Shown here one piece after another: positions 18,301-28,302 of a stretch of 53,797 nt of DNA. The stretch is from positions 1-53,797 of the forward strand of contig NZ_JACTUZ010000017.1 of assembly GCF_014490445.1 (NCBI RefSeq), in the 5' to 3' direction. The DNA is from Pseudoroseomonas ludipueritiae (GTDB lineage Bacteria; Pseudomonadota; Alphaproteobacteria; Acetobacterales; Acetobacteraceae). The position numbers were made by a program, and so were the translations under genes. The stretch's first letter is position 1. Each line of letters begins with the position of its first letter. A model generated the notes under the pieces. It saw only the letters and a program-made list of their open reading frames with translations. It was not told where the DNA came from and made no database searches.

Positions 18301-18899
18301 GGGAGGCGGAAGCGGCCAGGGCGCCGGGCCATGAGGGCCTCGCCGAGGCCGTGGCGCGAGGCCATTACAAGCTGCTCGCCATCAAGGACGAATACGAGGT
18401 CGCGCGCCTCCATGCCGAGACCGGCTTCCTGGAGCGGCTGGGCCAGAGCTTCGAGGGCGACTATCGCCTTGTCTTCCATCTGGCGCCGCCGCTCTGGTCC
18501 CGGCCCGACCCCGCCACCGGCGAGCCGCGCAAGCGTGCCTTCGGCCCCTGGGTGCTGCATGGCTTCCGGCTGCTGGCGCGGCTGCGGCGCCTGCGGGGCA
18601 CGGCCCTCGATCCCTTCCGCTTCACCGAGGACCACAGGCTGAACCAGCGCCTGCTCCTGGAATACGAGCGGCTGGTGGAGGAGCTGATCGCCGCGCTGCA
18701 TCCGGGCAACCATGCCTTGGCCGTGGAGCTTGCCGCGCTGCCGGAGCAGATCCGCGGCTATGGCCCAATCCGCCGGCGGCATGCCGAGCACGCTCTGCGC
18801 CGGGCAGCCAGCCTGCTGGAGGAATTCCGCCGCCGGGAGGAACACCCGGACGATGGCGGGGAGCGGGTGCCGGAAGCGCCCGTGCTGATGAGGGGATGA
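15321..18899 (+). CDS. Fused indolepyruvate:ferredoxin oxidoreductase (IorA-IorB type)
   Basis: Single-chain 2-oxoacid:ferredoxin oxidoreductase of 1192 residues that oxidatively decarboxylates aryl- or branched-chain 2-oxoacids to acyl-CoA with reduction of ferredoxin. In order: a pyrimidine-binding domain ([12 protein letters not shown]), a CSGCPHNTS block, the thiamine diphosphate motif GDG near residue 505 ending with [10 protein letters not shown], a cysteine-rich FeS region around residues 641-690 ([20 protein letters not shown]), a gamma-type domain from about 731 ([20 protein letters not shown]) and a C-terminal extension ending near 1190. ATG 15321 is chosen over 15306 because a weak GGGG precedes it; the frame is open back to 14646 but not family-like there. 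Its stop overlaps the next gene as ATGA. Confidence 0.93.
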   Translation: MTTPGIRPPEPMLQAGPGLTYLSGIQALVRLPMLQRLRDAAAGLDTAGFISGYRGSPLGGLDQALWKAGKQLAEHHIHFQPGLNEDLAATAVWGSQQVNLFPGAKHDGVFGLWYGKGPGADRSVDVFKHANAAGTSRHGGVLAVVGDDHGAKSSSLPHQSDHVFAASMIPVLNPAGVQELLDLGLHGWAMSRFSGCWVGLRALTDIVETSTGVLLDPHRVETRLPGDFEMPPGGLSIRWPDPPLEQEYRLQHWKVYAAMAYARANHLNRVVMDSPRARFGIISSGKSYLDLLQALDALGIDAALAAEIGLRVYKVGMTWPLDGEGVRHFAEGLEEILVVEEKRQVIEYQLKEQLYNWREDVRPKVTGKYDEKGEWDLPGGVWQLPAAGELTPALIARVIARRIERFHTSERIRECLDFLAAKEAALARPHPTVPRVPHYCSGCPHNTSTRVPEGSRALAGIGCHYMALWLNPDQTRTFSQMGGEGVPWIGQAPFTETKHVFANLGDGTYSHSGLLAIRQAVVAKAPITYKILVNDAVAMTGGQPVEGTLTVPEIVHQVRAEGIGRIVVVTDDPARHPASSLPADVPVRHRRDLDAVQRELREYPGVSVLVYDQTCAAEKRRRRKRGLMPDPARRVVINDRVCEGCGDCSAKSNCMSVVPVETEFGRKRAIDQSTCNKDFSCLEGFCPSFVTVEGGRPRKGQTSAPVAGDGFGELPEPETRPDGRPYGILVAGVGGTGVVTIGALLGTAATLEGKGASVLDMAGLAQKGGPVWSHIRVAARQELIHASRIASGEADLLLGCDIIVAAADESLAKLHAGATRAVVNSDFSVTSDFVRGFAAQARTGDVATVRDPQFPLTAIEEQIAEAAGPGRAEFVPGTRLATALLGDSIAANLFMVGYAYQKGLLPLSAASILQAIEMNGAAVEMNQAAFLWGRRAALDLPAVERLATPPEALPEHLRLSASLDEVVARRVVELTAYQDARYARRYAELVRRVREAEAARAPGHEGLAEAVARGHYKLLAIKDEYEVARLHAETGFLERLGQSFEGDYRLVFHLAPPLWSRPDPATGEPRKRAFGPWVLHGFRLLARLRRLRGTALDPFRFTEDHRLNQRLLLEYERLVEELIAALHPGNHALAVELAALPEQIRGYGPIRRRHAEHALRRAASLLEEFRRREEHPDDGGERVPEAPVLMRG

Positions 18900-20065
18900 G
18901 CGGCATGATGATGGGCCTGGATTTCGGTCTCGGCGAGACCGTGGAGGCATTGCGCGCCGAGGTCGCGCGCTTCGCCGCCGCCGAGATCGCGCCCCGCGCG
19001 GCCCAGATCGACGCCAGCAACAACTTCCCCGCCGATCTCTGGCGCAAGTTCGGCAGCCTCGGCCTGCTCGGCATCACCGTCGAGGAAGATTATGGCGGCG
19101 CCGGCATGGGCTATCTGGAGCATGTGGTGGCGATGGAGGAGATCAGCCGCGCCTCCGCCTCCGTCGGCCTTTCCTATGGCGCGCATTCGAATCTCTGCGT
19201 CAACCAGATCCGCCGCAACGGGACCGAGGAACAACGGCGCCGCTACCTGCCGGGCCTGATCTCCGGTGAATATGTCGGCGCCCTGGCCATGAGCGAGCCG
19301 GGCGCTGGATCGGATGTCGTCAGCATGCGCCTGCGGGCGGAGCGGCATGGCGACCGCTACCGGCTGAACGGCAACAAGATGTGGATCACCAATGGCCCCG
19401 ACGCGGATGTGCTGGTGGTCTATGCCAAGACCGACCCGCAGGCCGGGCCGCGCGGCATCACCGCCTTCCTGGTCGAGAAGGGTTTCGCGGGCTTCTCCAC
19501 CGCGCAGAAGCTCGACAAGCTCGGCATGCGCGGCTCCAATACCTGCGAGCTGGTTTTCCAGGACTGCGAGGTGCCGGCGGAGAATGTGCTCGGCGAGGTC
19601 GGGCGTGGCGTGAACGTGCTGATGAGCGGGTTGGATTATGAGCGCGCCGTGCTGGCGGGCGGGCCGCTCGGCATCCTGCAGGCCTGCCTGGACGTGGTGC
19701 TGCCCTATGTGCGGGAGCGTGAACAGTTCGGCCAGCCGATCGGCAGCTTCCAGCTCATGCAGGCAAAGATCGCCGATCTCTATACCGTGTCCAGTGCCGC
19801 GCGGGCCTATGTCTATGCCGTGGCCCGTGCCTGCGACCGCGGCCAGGCGGCGCGCAAGGATGCCGCGGGGGCGATCCTCTTCGCCGCCGAGAAGGCGACC
19901 TGGGCGGCGCTGGAGGCCATCCAGGCCCTGGGCGGCAATGGCTATATCAACGACTACCCCACGGGGCGGCTGCTGCGCGATGCCAAGCTTTATGAGATCG
20001 GCGCCGGCACTTCCGAGATCCGGCGCATGCTGATTGGCCGCGAATTGTTCTGCGAGGGCGCCTGA
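18896..20065 (+). CDS. ivd: Isovaleryl-CoA dehydrogenase (acyl-CoA dehydrogenase family)
   Basis: Flavoenzyme of 389 residues oxidising isovaleryl-CoA to 3-methylcrotonyl-CoA in leucine breakdown. Family blocks are [41 protein letters not shown] and [30 protein letters not shown] (given here as known blocks). The glutamate in [16 protein letters not shown] sits where isovaleryl-CoA dehydrogenase has its catalytic base, unlike short- and medium-chain paralogues, which use a C-terminal Glu. It is ATGA-coupled to the 2-oxoacid oxidoreductase, so the two likely act in sequence (2-oxoisocaproate to isovaleryl-CoA to 3-methylcrotonyl-CoA; inference). Confidence 0.92.
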   Translation: MSGMMMGLDFGLGETVEALRAEVARFAAAEIAPRAAQIDASNNFPADLWRKFGSLGLLGITVEEDYGGAGMGYLEHVVAMEEISRASASVGLSYGAHSNLCVNQIRRNGTEEQRRRYLPGLISGEYVGALAMSEPGAGSDVVSMRLRAERHGDRYRLNGNKMWITNGPDADVLVVYAKTDPQAGPRGITAFLVEKGFAGFSTAQKLDKLGMRGSNTCELVFQDCEVPAENVLGEVGRGVNVLMSGLDYERAVLAGGPLGILQACLDVVLPYVREREQFGQPIGSFQLMQAKIADLYTVSSAARAYVYAVARACDRGQAARKDAAGAILFAAEKATWAALEAIQALGGNGYINDYPTGRLLRDAKLYEIGAGTSEIRRMLIGRELFCEGA

Positions 20066-20077
20066 CAGGCACCGCCT

Positions 20078-20126
20078 CATGCTACCAAAGCATGGCTTCT
20101 GCTTCACTCTTCCCTTTCGGGAAGGG
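20078..20126 (+). terminator. Two hairpins after ivd, then about 300 bases of non-coding leader
   Basis: CATGCT (20078-20083) pairs with AGCATG (20089-20094) and is followed by the T-rich GCTTCTGCTTCACT. A second stem (CTTCCC 20109-20114 with GGGAAG 20119-20124, extendable by two pairs) follows at once. They start 13 bases after the ivd stop and probably end that transcript. From 20127 to 20431 I see no gene; this stretch should contain the liv operon promoter, but no box pair is clear. Confidence 0.5.
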
Positions 20127-20431
20127 CACACTCATGCATCAGGCACCACCAATACAGGCGGAGCAATGACCGAAACGCCTTGAGGAAACCGGAAGCCAGA
20201 CGCTGGAGAATACCCAAGCCCGCTCTGCAAAGCACGCGCCCCACCTTGCAAGAGGCAAATTCCGCCGGACGCCCGGCCCATGTTTCTTCGCCACCCGCGA
20301 GGCCCGGGTGCCGATTCGCTCCCGGCCGCGCCGGAGCGGCAGGGTGGCCCCGCAATCTCCCTTCACAACCCCTCGTGCCCGAGACTAGGCTTTCCAAAAG
20401 AAGCTTCGAACCGGGAAGAGGGACGTATCGT

Positions 20432-21342
<911 letters not shown>

Positions 21343-21346
<4 letters not shown>

Positions 21347-22653
21347 GCCTGGCCCAGACCCGGCGCCCCCCTCTGGGCGCCGCGCTGAAGGATGCGGGGC
21401 TGGCGGCGGTGATCGCGGCCGGGCTCTTCCTGCCCATGGTGGGGCTGCGGACGGATGTGGGCCCCACCGGCGCGCTCTTCCTGCGCACCCGCTGGACCGA
21501 TGTGCTGCTGCTGATGGCCATTGTCTTCACCGGGCGCTTCCTGATCCGGCTCTGGCAGGAATGGCGGGCGGGGCGGCATGGGCCTTCGGTGCAGAAGCGC
21601 CTCGCCGGGCCGATGCTGCGCCTCGGCCGCTATGCCGCGCCCGCGCTGCTGCTCTTGGCCCTGCTGCTGCCGGTTATTCCCGGCATCGGGCGCTATGAGC
21701 TGGACCTCGGCATCCTGGTGCTGACCTATGTGATGCTGGGCTGGGGGCTGAACATCGTAGTCGGCCTCGCGGGGCTGCTGGACCTCGGCTATGTCGCCTT
21801 CTACGCGGTGGGCGCCTATTCCTACGCGCTGCTGGCGCAGTATTTCGGCCTCTCCTTCTGGGTCTGCCTGCCGCTGGCGGGCATTCTCGCGGCCTTCTGG
21901 GGCGTCCTGCTGGGCTTTCCCGTGCTGCGGCTGCGGGGCGACTACCTCGCCATTGTCACGCTCGGCTTCGGCGAGATCATCCGGCTGGTCCTGCTGAACT
22001 GGGTGGAGCTGACTGGCGGGCCCAACGGCATCTCCGGCATTCCCCGCCCTTCCTTCTTCGGACTGGCCTTCACCGCCGGGGGCGGCCCCGGCTCCTTTGC
22101 CGATTTCTTCGGGCTGGAGCCGAGCCCTACGCATCGCGTGGTCTTCCTCTATTACCTCATCCTGGCCCTCGCCCTGCTGACCAACTGGGTCACGCTGCGG
22201 CTCCGCCGCCAGCCGCTCGGCCGCGCCTGGGAAGCGATGCGGGAGGATGAGATCGCCTGCCGCTCCCTTGGCATCAACATCACCACCACCAAGCTGACCG
22301 CCTTCGCGCTGGGCGCCATGTTCGGCGGCTTCGCCGGCGCCTTCTTCGCCACCCGGCAGGCCTTCATCAGCCCGGAATCCTTCACCTTCATCGAAAGCGC
22401 CATCATCCTGGCCATCGTGGTGCTGGGTGGGCTCGGCAGCCAGCTCGGCGTCGCCATCGCGGCGCTGGTGCTGATCGGCGGCTTCGAGGTGTTCCGCGAT
22501 CTGCAGGAATGGCGCATGCTGGTCTTCGGCGGCGCCATGGTGCTGATCATGATCTGGAAGCCGCGCGGGCTGGTCGGCAGCCGCACGCCTTCCGTGGCGC
22601 TGGGCGAGAAGCGAACCATCAGCGCCGCCATGGTGGCCGAGGGGCGCGGCTGA
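21343..22653 (+). CDS. livM: Branched-chain amino acid ABC transporter permease LivM
   Basis: Permease of 436 residues, on the long side for LivM because of an N-terminal extension of about 100 residues with two extra hydrophobic segments, as in E. coli LivM. The conserved core runs from LNIVVGLAGLLDLGYVAFYAVGAY through LRLRGDYLAIVTLGFGEI, TGGPNGI and the ATPase-contact loop AMREDEIACRSLGIN, to the final helices (VVLGGLGSQLG). It overlaps livH (ATGA) and livG (TGATG), so translation of the four genes is coupled. Confidence 0.94.
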
Positions 22654-23482
22654 TGACGCCCATCCTGACGGTCGAGAACCTGACCATGCGCTTCGGCGGC
22701 CTGATGGCGGTGAGGGAGGTTTCCTTTGTTGCCGCGCAGGGCGCCATCACCGCCGTCATCGGCCCCAATGGCGCCGGCAAGACGACGATGTTCAACTGCA
22801 TCACCGGCTTCTACCGGCCCACCGGCGGCAGCCTGACCTTGCACCATGGCGGGCAGGACGTAGCGCTGCACCGCCTGGCCGGGCACCGCATCGCACGCGC
22901 CGGTGTGGCCCGCACCTTCCAGAACGTCCGCCTCTTCGGTGGCATGACGGTGCTGGAGAATCTGCTGGTGGCGCAACATCGCCGACTGATGGCCGCAACC
23001 GGCTTCGGCATCGGCGCCGTGCTGGGCCTTTCCGGCTACAAGGCGGCGGAACAGGCGGCCATCGGCCGCGCCACCGCCTGGCTGGCAGCCTGCGGGCTGA
23101 TCGACCGTGCCGACGACCCGGCGGGCAGCCTGCCCTATGGCGCGCAGCGGCGGCTGGAGATTGCGCGCGCCATGTGCACCGAACCCACGCTGCTCTGCCT
23201 GGATGAGCCTGCGGCCGGCCTCAACCCACGTGAATCCGTGGCGCTGGGCGAATTGCTGCGCGCCATCCGCGATGGCCGCGCGGCGGAAGGCGCGGCCCCC
23301 TGCTCCATCCTGCTGATCGAGCATGACATGGGCGTGGTGATGGGCATTTCCGACCAGATCGTGGTGCTGGACCATGGCAGCAAGATCGCCGATGGCGTGC
23401 CCGCCGCCATCCGCGCCGACAGCAAGGTGATCGCCGCCTATCTGGGCGAGGGCGACGAGGACGAGGGTGAGGACAGCGCGGC

Positions 23483-23486
<4 letters not shown>
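22653..23486 (+). CDS. livG: Branched-chain amino acid ABC transporter ATPase LivG
   Basis: ATPase of 277 residues starting at the ATG in the TGATG overlap with livM; the longer open frame from 22509 only shadows livM. Walker A is GPNGAGKTT, the Q-loop region is ARTFQNVRLF (LivG hallmark), the signature is degenerate as SLPYGAQRRLEIARAM (normal for LivG), Walker B is LCLDEPAAGLNP, and the H-loop is LIEHDM. The product has a slightly long acidic C-terminus (GEGDEDEGEDSAA). Confidence 0.94.
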
Positions 23487-24217
<731 letters not shown>

Positions 24218-24309
24218 GATCGGGCTGGCGGAGCGGCGAGAAGCTTCCTAGGCTGCAATGAACAACACCGGCCGCGACGGGTTCCGGCGGCTGAAGAGCG
24301 GAGGGTCTG

Positions 24310-25440
24310 ATGATGCAACGCAGGCAGCTTCTTGGCACCGTGGCCGGCCTGACGGCCGCCGGTGTGGCGGGTGTGGGGGCGAGCCGTGGCGCGCAGGCGC
24401 AGTCCGGCACGCTGCGCATCGCCTCCGTCGGGCCCATGACCGGGCAATACGCGGCCTTCGGCGCGCAGCTTCGTGTCGGCGCCGAGCAGGCGGTGGCCGA
24501 CCTCAACGCGGCGGGCGGCGTGCTGGGCCAGCAACTGGCGCTGGAAATCGGCGACGATGCCTGCGACCCGCGCCAGGCGGTCTCGGTCGCCAACCAGATG
24601 GCCAGCCGGCAGGTGAAGCTGATCGCCGGGCATTTCTGCTCCGGCTCCTCCATCCCCGCCAGCAAGGTCTATGCGGAGGAAGGCGTGCTGCAGATCAGCC
24701 CGGCCTCCACAAACCCGCAATATACCGATGCCGGCGGCTGGAACACCTTCCGCACCTGCGGGCGCGACGACCAGCAGGGCAAGGTGGCCGGCGCCTATAT
24801 CGCCAAGACCTATCCGGGCAAGAAGGTCGCCATCCTTCACGACAACTCGGCCTATGGCAAAGGCCTGGCGGACGAGACCAAGAAGGCGCTGAACGCCGCC
24901 GGCACGACCGAGGCCGTCTATGCCGCCTACACGCCGGGCGAGCGCGATTATTCCGCCCTGGTCTCCCGCCTGAAGTCCTCGGGCGTCGAGGTCATCTATG
25001 TCGGCGGCTATCATACCGAGGCTGGGCTGATCCTGCGGCAGGCCAAGGAACAGGGCATGCCGGTGACGCTGATCGGCGGCGATGCACTGGTGACCAACGA
25101 GTTCTGGCAGATCGCCGGCGCCGCCGGCGAGGGCACGCTGATGACCTTCGCCTCCGACCCGCGCAAGCGCCCCACCGCGGCCGAGGTGGTGGCGCGCTTC
25201 CGGGCCAAGAATGTCGATCCGGAAGGCTATGTTCTCTACACCTATGCCGCCGTGCAGATCTGGGCGGAAGCGGCGAAAAAGGCCAATAGCGCCGATCCCA
25301 AGAAGGTCTCGGAAACGCTGAAGTCCGGCGGCCCCTGGAACAGCGTGCTGGGCCCGATCAGCTTCGACAAGAAGGGCGACGTGACCGTGCCGGATTACGT
25401 CTTCTATGTCTGGAAGAACGGCTCCTACGGCGAGGTCTGA
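24310..25440 (+). CDS. livK: Branched-chain amino acid ABC transporter substrate-binding protein
   Basis: Periplasmic receptor of 376 residues. An export signal with RR (MMQRRQLLGTVAGLTAAGV) ends near AQAQ, which may make it a Tat substrate. The mature part is a type I periplasmic-binding fold of the Leu/Ile/Val family: IASVGPMTGQYAAFGAQLR, GAEQAVADLNAAGG, ISPASTNPQYT, AILHDNSAYGKGLA and the hinge GGYHTEAG. GGAGGG lies upstream of the double ATG, and a 92-base gap separates it from livF. It is followed by a strong hairpin, so it is the last gene of the operon. The true ligand could be another amino acid or amide. Confidence 0.93.
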   Translation: MMQRRQLLGTVAGLTAAGVAGVGASRGAQAQSGTLRIASVGPMTGQYAAFGAQLRVGAEQAVADLNAAGGVLGQQLALEIGDDACDPRQAVSVANQMASRQVKLIAGHFCSGSSIPASKVYAEEGVLQISPASTNPQYTDAGGWNTFRTCGRDDQQGKVAGAYIAKTYPGKKVAILHDNSAYGKGLADETKKALNAAGTTEAVYAAYTPGERDYSALVSRLKSSGVEVIYVGGYHTEAGLILRQAKEQGMPVTLIGGDALVTNEFWQIAGAAGEGTLMTFASDPRKRPTAAEVVARFRAKNVDPEGYVLYTYAAVQIWAEAAKKANSADPKKVSETLKSGGPWNSVLGPISFDKKGDVTVPDYVFYVWKNGSYGEV

Positions 25441-25470
25441 TCCGCGCCGCATCGGGTTCCGCGACCCAGG

Positions 25471-25500
25471 GAAAGCCGGGGACACTGCTCCCCGGCTTTC
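25471..25500 (+). terminator. Intrinsic terminator of the liv operon
   Basis: GAAAGCCGGGG (25471-25481) pairs perfectly over 11 bases with CCCCGGCTTTC (25490-25500), loop ACACTGCT, followed by GTGTTT. It begins 30 bases after the livK stop. Confidence 0.75.
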
Positions 25501-25547
25501 GTGTTTCGGAAGCTGGCGGGGCGCGGATCGAATCGCCGGGTTCCCGC

Positions 25548-25704
25548 TTGGGCCTGCCCTTCCTTTTCCCCAGCCCCGGCGCGCCGCAGCGGGTGGTGGA
25601 TAGCGAGATCGGGCGTGAATTGTTCTCGCTGCTTCAAGAAATTCGGGCTGGTCGCCCTGGGCTGGTGGGACAATGGCACGCGCCACACCACCAGCAGCAA
25701 GCGG
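25548..25704 (+). pseudogene. Remnant of a TRAP transporter receptor (dctP) with a frameshift
   Basis: Two short blocks in different frames match consecutive parts of DctP receptors: GLPFLFPS...VVDSEIGRELFSLLQE in the frame of 25548, then KFGLVALGWWDNGTRHTTSSKR in the frame of 25501. The second corresponds to the well-known GLxxWDNGFRHxTNSKRP segment of the family. The frame change occurs near 25636-25645. No signal peptide or start remains, and the rest of the gene is missing. The fragment begins directly behind the liv terminator and ends at a junction with a dctM tail. Recognition is by eye from family motifs. Confidence 0.65.
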
Positions 25705-25956
25705 CTGCTGGCGCCGATCTTCGTGCCGCTGGCGCAGCAGATCGGCCTGGACCCGCTGCAGCTCGGGCTGATGATGGTGCTCAACCTCGGTATCGGCCTC
25801 TACACGCCGCCGGTGGGCACAACGCTCTTCATCTCCTCCTCCATCGCCGGCAGTTCCATGGGGGAGACGGTGCGGGCCCTGTGGCCCTTCTTCTTTGTCG
25901 CCATCGGCCTGCTGCTGGCCGTCAGCTATGTGCCCGCGCTCACCATCCGCTTCTGA
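25705..25956 (+). pseudogene. C-terminal remnant of a TRAP transporter large permease (dctM)
   Basis: About 83 residues from LLAPIFVPLAQQIGLDPLQ to VPALTIRF and a TGA match the last two helices of TRAP large permeases: the IFxPxAxxxGxDPxxxG block and IGLYTPPVGTTLF are family hallmarks. At least 340 residues of DctM and the whole of DctQ are absent. In frame, it continues upstream directly into the dctP-like block, so the remnant looks like the product of one deletion spanning dctP to dctM. It cannot form a transporter. Confidence 0.8.
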
Positions 25957-25974
25957 CGGGGCCGGAAGCGAGGA

Positions 25975-26002
25975 GGGAGCAACAGTGGTTGCTGTTGCTC
26001 CC
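25975..26002. terminator. Hairpin between the dctM remnant and a convergent small gene
   Basis: GGGAGCAACAG (25975-25985) pairs perfectly over 11 bases with CTGTTGCTCCC (25992-26002), loop TGGTTG. It lies 23 bases downstream of the small secreted protein gene (minus strand) and just behind the remnant stop, so it may act in both directions. Confidence 0.6.
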
Positions 26003-26025
26003 CCGCAGGTGCGCCGGAACCCGGC

Positions 26026-26334
26026 TCAGCGCGCCGACATCATCGTGGAGGTGGGAACCGGCGGCAGGTAGACGAGCTGGCCTTCCCCGCCCGGGTCCAT
26101 GGCGATGCCGGCCCGCCGCTGCACGAAGGTCGCGTCCTGGTAGACAATCCGCCCGTCCTGGCCGCCACCCTGGAGCTGAACAGCGCCGCCACCCAGGATA
26201 TTGCTGTCATGGCCCGACCCGTAATCCACGGCGAAGCTCTCGCCGGTGCCGGTGATGGTCAGCGTCTGTGCCTGCGCCAGGCCTGCCGGAAGGATCAGGG
26301 CCAGGGCGCCAAGGAAGCTCCAGGTCTTGTTCAT
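26026..26334 (-). CDS. Small secreted protein of unknown function
   Basis: Protein of 102 residues with a clear Sec signal (MNKTWSFLGALALILPAGLAQAQ, cleavage after AQA) and a good ribosome site (AGAGGAG). The mature part of about 80 residues is Gly/Gln-rich in its middle (SNILGGGAVQLQGGGQDGRIVYQ) and contains no cysteine, so it should be a small periplasmic or extracellular beta-rich protein. I do not recognise the family. It is divergent from the SARP-hydrolase regulator with 263 bases between the starts, which suggests, but does not prove, that the regulator controls it. Confidence 0.75.
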   Translation of the reverse strand: MNKTWSFLGALALILPAGLAQAQTLTITGTGESFAVDYGSGHDSNILGGGAVQLQGGGQDGRIVYQDATFVQRRAGIAMDPGGEGQLVYLPPVPTSTMMSAR

Positions 26335-26518
26335 GGTCGTTTCTCCTCTGGGGGCCTGATGGCGGCCCCTTGTTGTTTGGCGAGGAGGAACTTGCCCGCA
26401 CCGCATGTGAGATGCCGTGTGCAGCAGCGTTGGAATGCGGCCACGACCCGTGGTTTCGAATGGTGGCCGCCGCGCCGGAGTTGCCGCGCCGAAGCCTGGT
26501 CTCCCGCCATCTTGTCTT

Positions 26519-26562
26519 GTGATTCCTGCGGAAACGCGGAATCTAGGCCGCATCGTGATTCC
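26519..26562. promoter_or_regulatory. GATTCC repeats and hairpin upstream of the SARP-hydrolase gene
   Basis: GTGATTCC occurs at 26519-26526 and again at 26555-26562, and its inverted core GGAATC at 26538-26543. The first copy and the inverted copy form a stem with a three-base inner stem and GAAA loop. The cluster lies 36-79 bases before ATG 26598 in a divergent promoter region, so it is a candidate operator. Confidence 0.35.
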
Positions 26563-26597
26563 GGCTCCGCCGGCCACCCATACCGCCCGAGATCGCC

Positions 26598-28262
26598 ATG
26601 CTCAGGATCCGGCTGCTCGGCGACATGACCGTGCTGCGTGATGGGGAGCCACAGGCTCTGCCTCCCTCTCGCAAGACAAGGGCATTGCTGGCCTATCTCG
26701 TCGCGACCGGGCGGCCGCAACGGCGGGACCGTATCTGCAGCCTCTTGTGGGATGTGCCTGACGACCCGCGGGGCGCCCTGCGCTGGAGCCTGAGCAAGCT
26801 CCGAACCGTGGTCGATGAACCCGGCGGCCCGCCCCATATCCTGGCCCATGGCGACACGGTCGCCTTCGCGTCGGAGGGCGTCGCCTGCGACCTGCACGCG
26901 CTGCGGGACGTGGCGGGCCATGGCGGCGGCGCCAGCCTGCGCGCCGCTTCCAGCGACCACCTGCGGGCCGTGGCCGGTGAGGATGGCGGCGAGTTCCTGG
27001 AAGGCCTCGACCTGCCGGCGCATCCGGACTTCCAGGCATGGTGCGTGGCCCTGCGCGAGGATGTGCGGCGGCAGCGGATGCTGCTGCTGAAGGCCCTGGT
27101 GGAGCGGCTTGCGCCCGCTGCCCCGGAAGAGGCGCTGATCTATGCGCGGCGGCTGGTGGCGCTCGATGGCTTCGATGCCCCGGCGCGGGTGGCGCTGATC
27201 CATCTGCTGGCGCGGCTGGGGCGCCGCGACGAAGCCGAGCAGCATTGCGGCAGCGGGCTGCGGCTGTTGCGGGAGGCCGGCCTTCCGACAGCCGCGCTCG
27301 AGCGGGCGGCGCAGGATCTGCGTGCCACCACGGCCAGGTTCCAGCATGCGGAAGAGGCCAATGGGCAGACGGCGCCAGGGATGGAGCGGCTGGCGCCGCC
27401 GCACCCCGCGCCGGCGGTGCGGCAGCAGATCCGCTTCTGCCGCACCACCGACGATGTCCGCATCGCCTATGCGGTAAGCGGGCAGGGCCGCCCGCTGCTG
27501 AAGCCCGGCACCTGGCTGACGCATCTGGAGCATGACTGGCGGAGCCCGGTCTGGCATCACTGGATGCGGGAATTGTCCGCCGGGCGGAGCCTGGTCCGCT
27601 ACGACCAGCGCGGGAACGGCCTTTCCGACTGGGACGTGGAGGACCTGTCCTTCGAGGCCTGCCAGCGCGACCTGGCGGCCGTGGTGGAGGCCACGGGCGT
27701 CAGGCGCTTCCCCATGCTCGGCATTTCGCAAGGCTGTGCCTCCGCCATCGCCTATGCGGCCGAGAATCCGGAGCGTGTCACGCGCCTGGTCCTGTATGGC
27801 GGCTATGCCAGGGGCTGGGCGATGCGCGGCAATACGGCGGAGATCGCGATCCGCAAGGCACTGAGCACCCTCATGCTGCACGGCTGGGGGGCCAATACCC
27901 CCGCCTTCCGCCAGTCCTTCACCAGCCTCTTCATCCCCGACGCCAACCCGGACCAGGTCCACTGGTTCAATGAGCTGCAAAGGGTGACCACCTCGCCCCA
28001 GAACGCCATCCGCCTCACCGACATGTTCGGCTCGATCCAGGTGGAGGCGCTGCTGCCCCGCATCCGCGTGCCCACCCTGGTCATGCATTGCACCGACGAT
28101 GCCGTGGTTCCCTTCGAGGAAGGGCGGCGCCTGGCCACGGGCATCTCCGGCGCCCGCTTCGTCGCGCTGCCAGGCCGCAACCATATCCTGCTGGAGGACG
28201 AGCCGGCCTGGCCGCAGTTCCTGGCCGAGCTCATCCCCTTCCTGGCGGAAGACGAAAGCTGA
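26598..28262 (+). CDS. SARP/BTAD-type regulator fused to an alpha/beta hydrolase
   Basis: Protein of 554 residues joining two modules. Residues 1-95 form a winged-helix DNA-binding domain like OmpR/SARP proteins (MLRIRLLGDMTVLRDG, RKTRALLAYLVATG, RRDRICSLLW), followed by a helical BTAD-like region to about 250. Residues 275-550 are an alpha/beta hydrolase with nucleophile S377 in GISQG, an acid in HCTDDAVVP (D500/D501) and H529 in GRNHILLED, so the catalytic triad looks intact. A plausible role is a one-component regulator in which the hydrolase fold binds or cleaves a small-molecule ligand (inference). It is followed by a strong terminator. Confidence 0.85.
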   Translation: MLRIRLLGDMTVLRDGEPQALPPSRKTRALLAYLVATGRPQRRDRICSLLWDVPDDPRGALRWSLSKLRTVVDEPGGPPHILAHGDTVAFASEGVACDLHALRDVAGHGGGASLRAASSDHLRAVAGEDGGEFLEGLDLPAHPDFQAWCVALREDVRRQRMLLLKALVERLAPAAPEEALIYARRLVALDGFDAPARVALIHLLARLGRRDEAEQHCGSGLRLLREAGLPTAALERAAQDLRATTARFQHAEEANGQTAPGMERLAPPHPAPAVRQQIRFCRTTDDVRIAYAVSGQGRPLLKPGTWLTHLEHDWRSPVWHHWMRELSAGRSLVRYDQRGNGLSDWDVEDLSFEACQRDLAAVVEATGVRRFPMLGISQGCASAIAYAAENPERVTRLVLYGGYARGWAMRGNTAEIAIRKALSTLMLHGWGANTPAFRQSFTSLFIPDANPDQVHWFNELQRVTTSPQNAIRLTDMFGSIQVEALLPRIRVPTLVMHCTDDAVVPFEEGRRLATGISGARFVALPGRNHILLEDEPAWPQFLAELIPFLAEDES

Positions 28263-28266
28263 CCCG

Positions 28267-28297
28267 GCGGGGAGCGGCATCCGGCGCCGCTCCCCGC
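28267..28297. terminator. Bidirectional terminator between the hydrolase-regulator and glpV
   Basis: A perfect 12-base stem (28267-28278 with 28286-28297, GCGGGGAGCGGC and its complement) with a 7-base loop lies in the 40 bases between two convergent genes. No T-run follows on either strand. Confidence 0.65.
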
Positions 28298-28302
28298 GCC
28301 CG

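Noticed and set aside
22801-23012. The LivG signature (SLPYGAQRR) considered as an abnormal ABC site.
   Set aside because: The deviation is usual for LivG-type ATPases, so it is not a local oddity.
26331-28280. A 649-codon minus-strand frame opposite the SARP-hydrolase gene.
   Set aside because: Gln/His/Arg-rich shadow; the plus frame has the DNA-binding and catalytic motifs.
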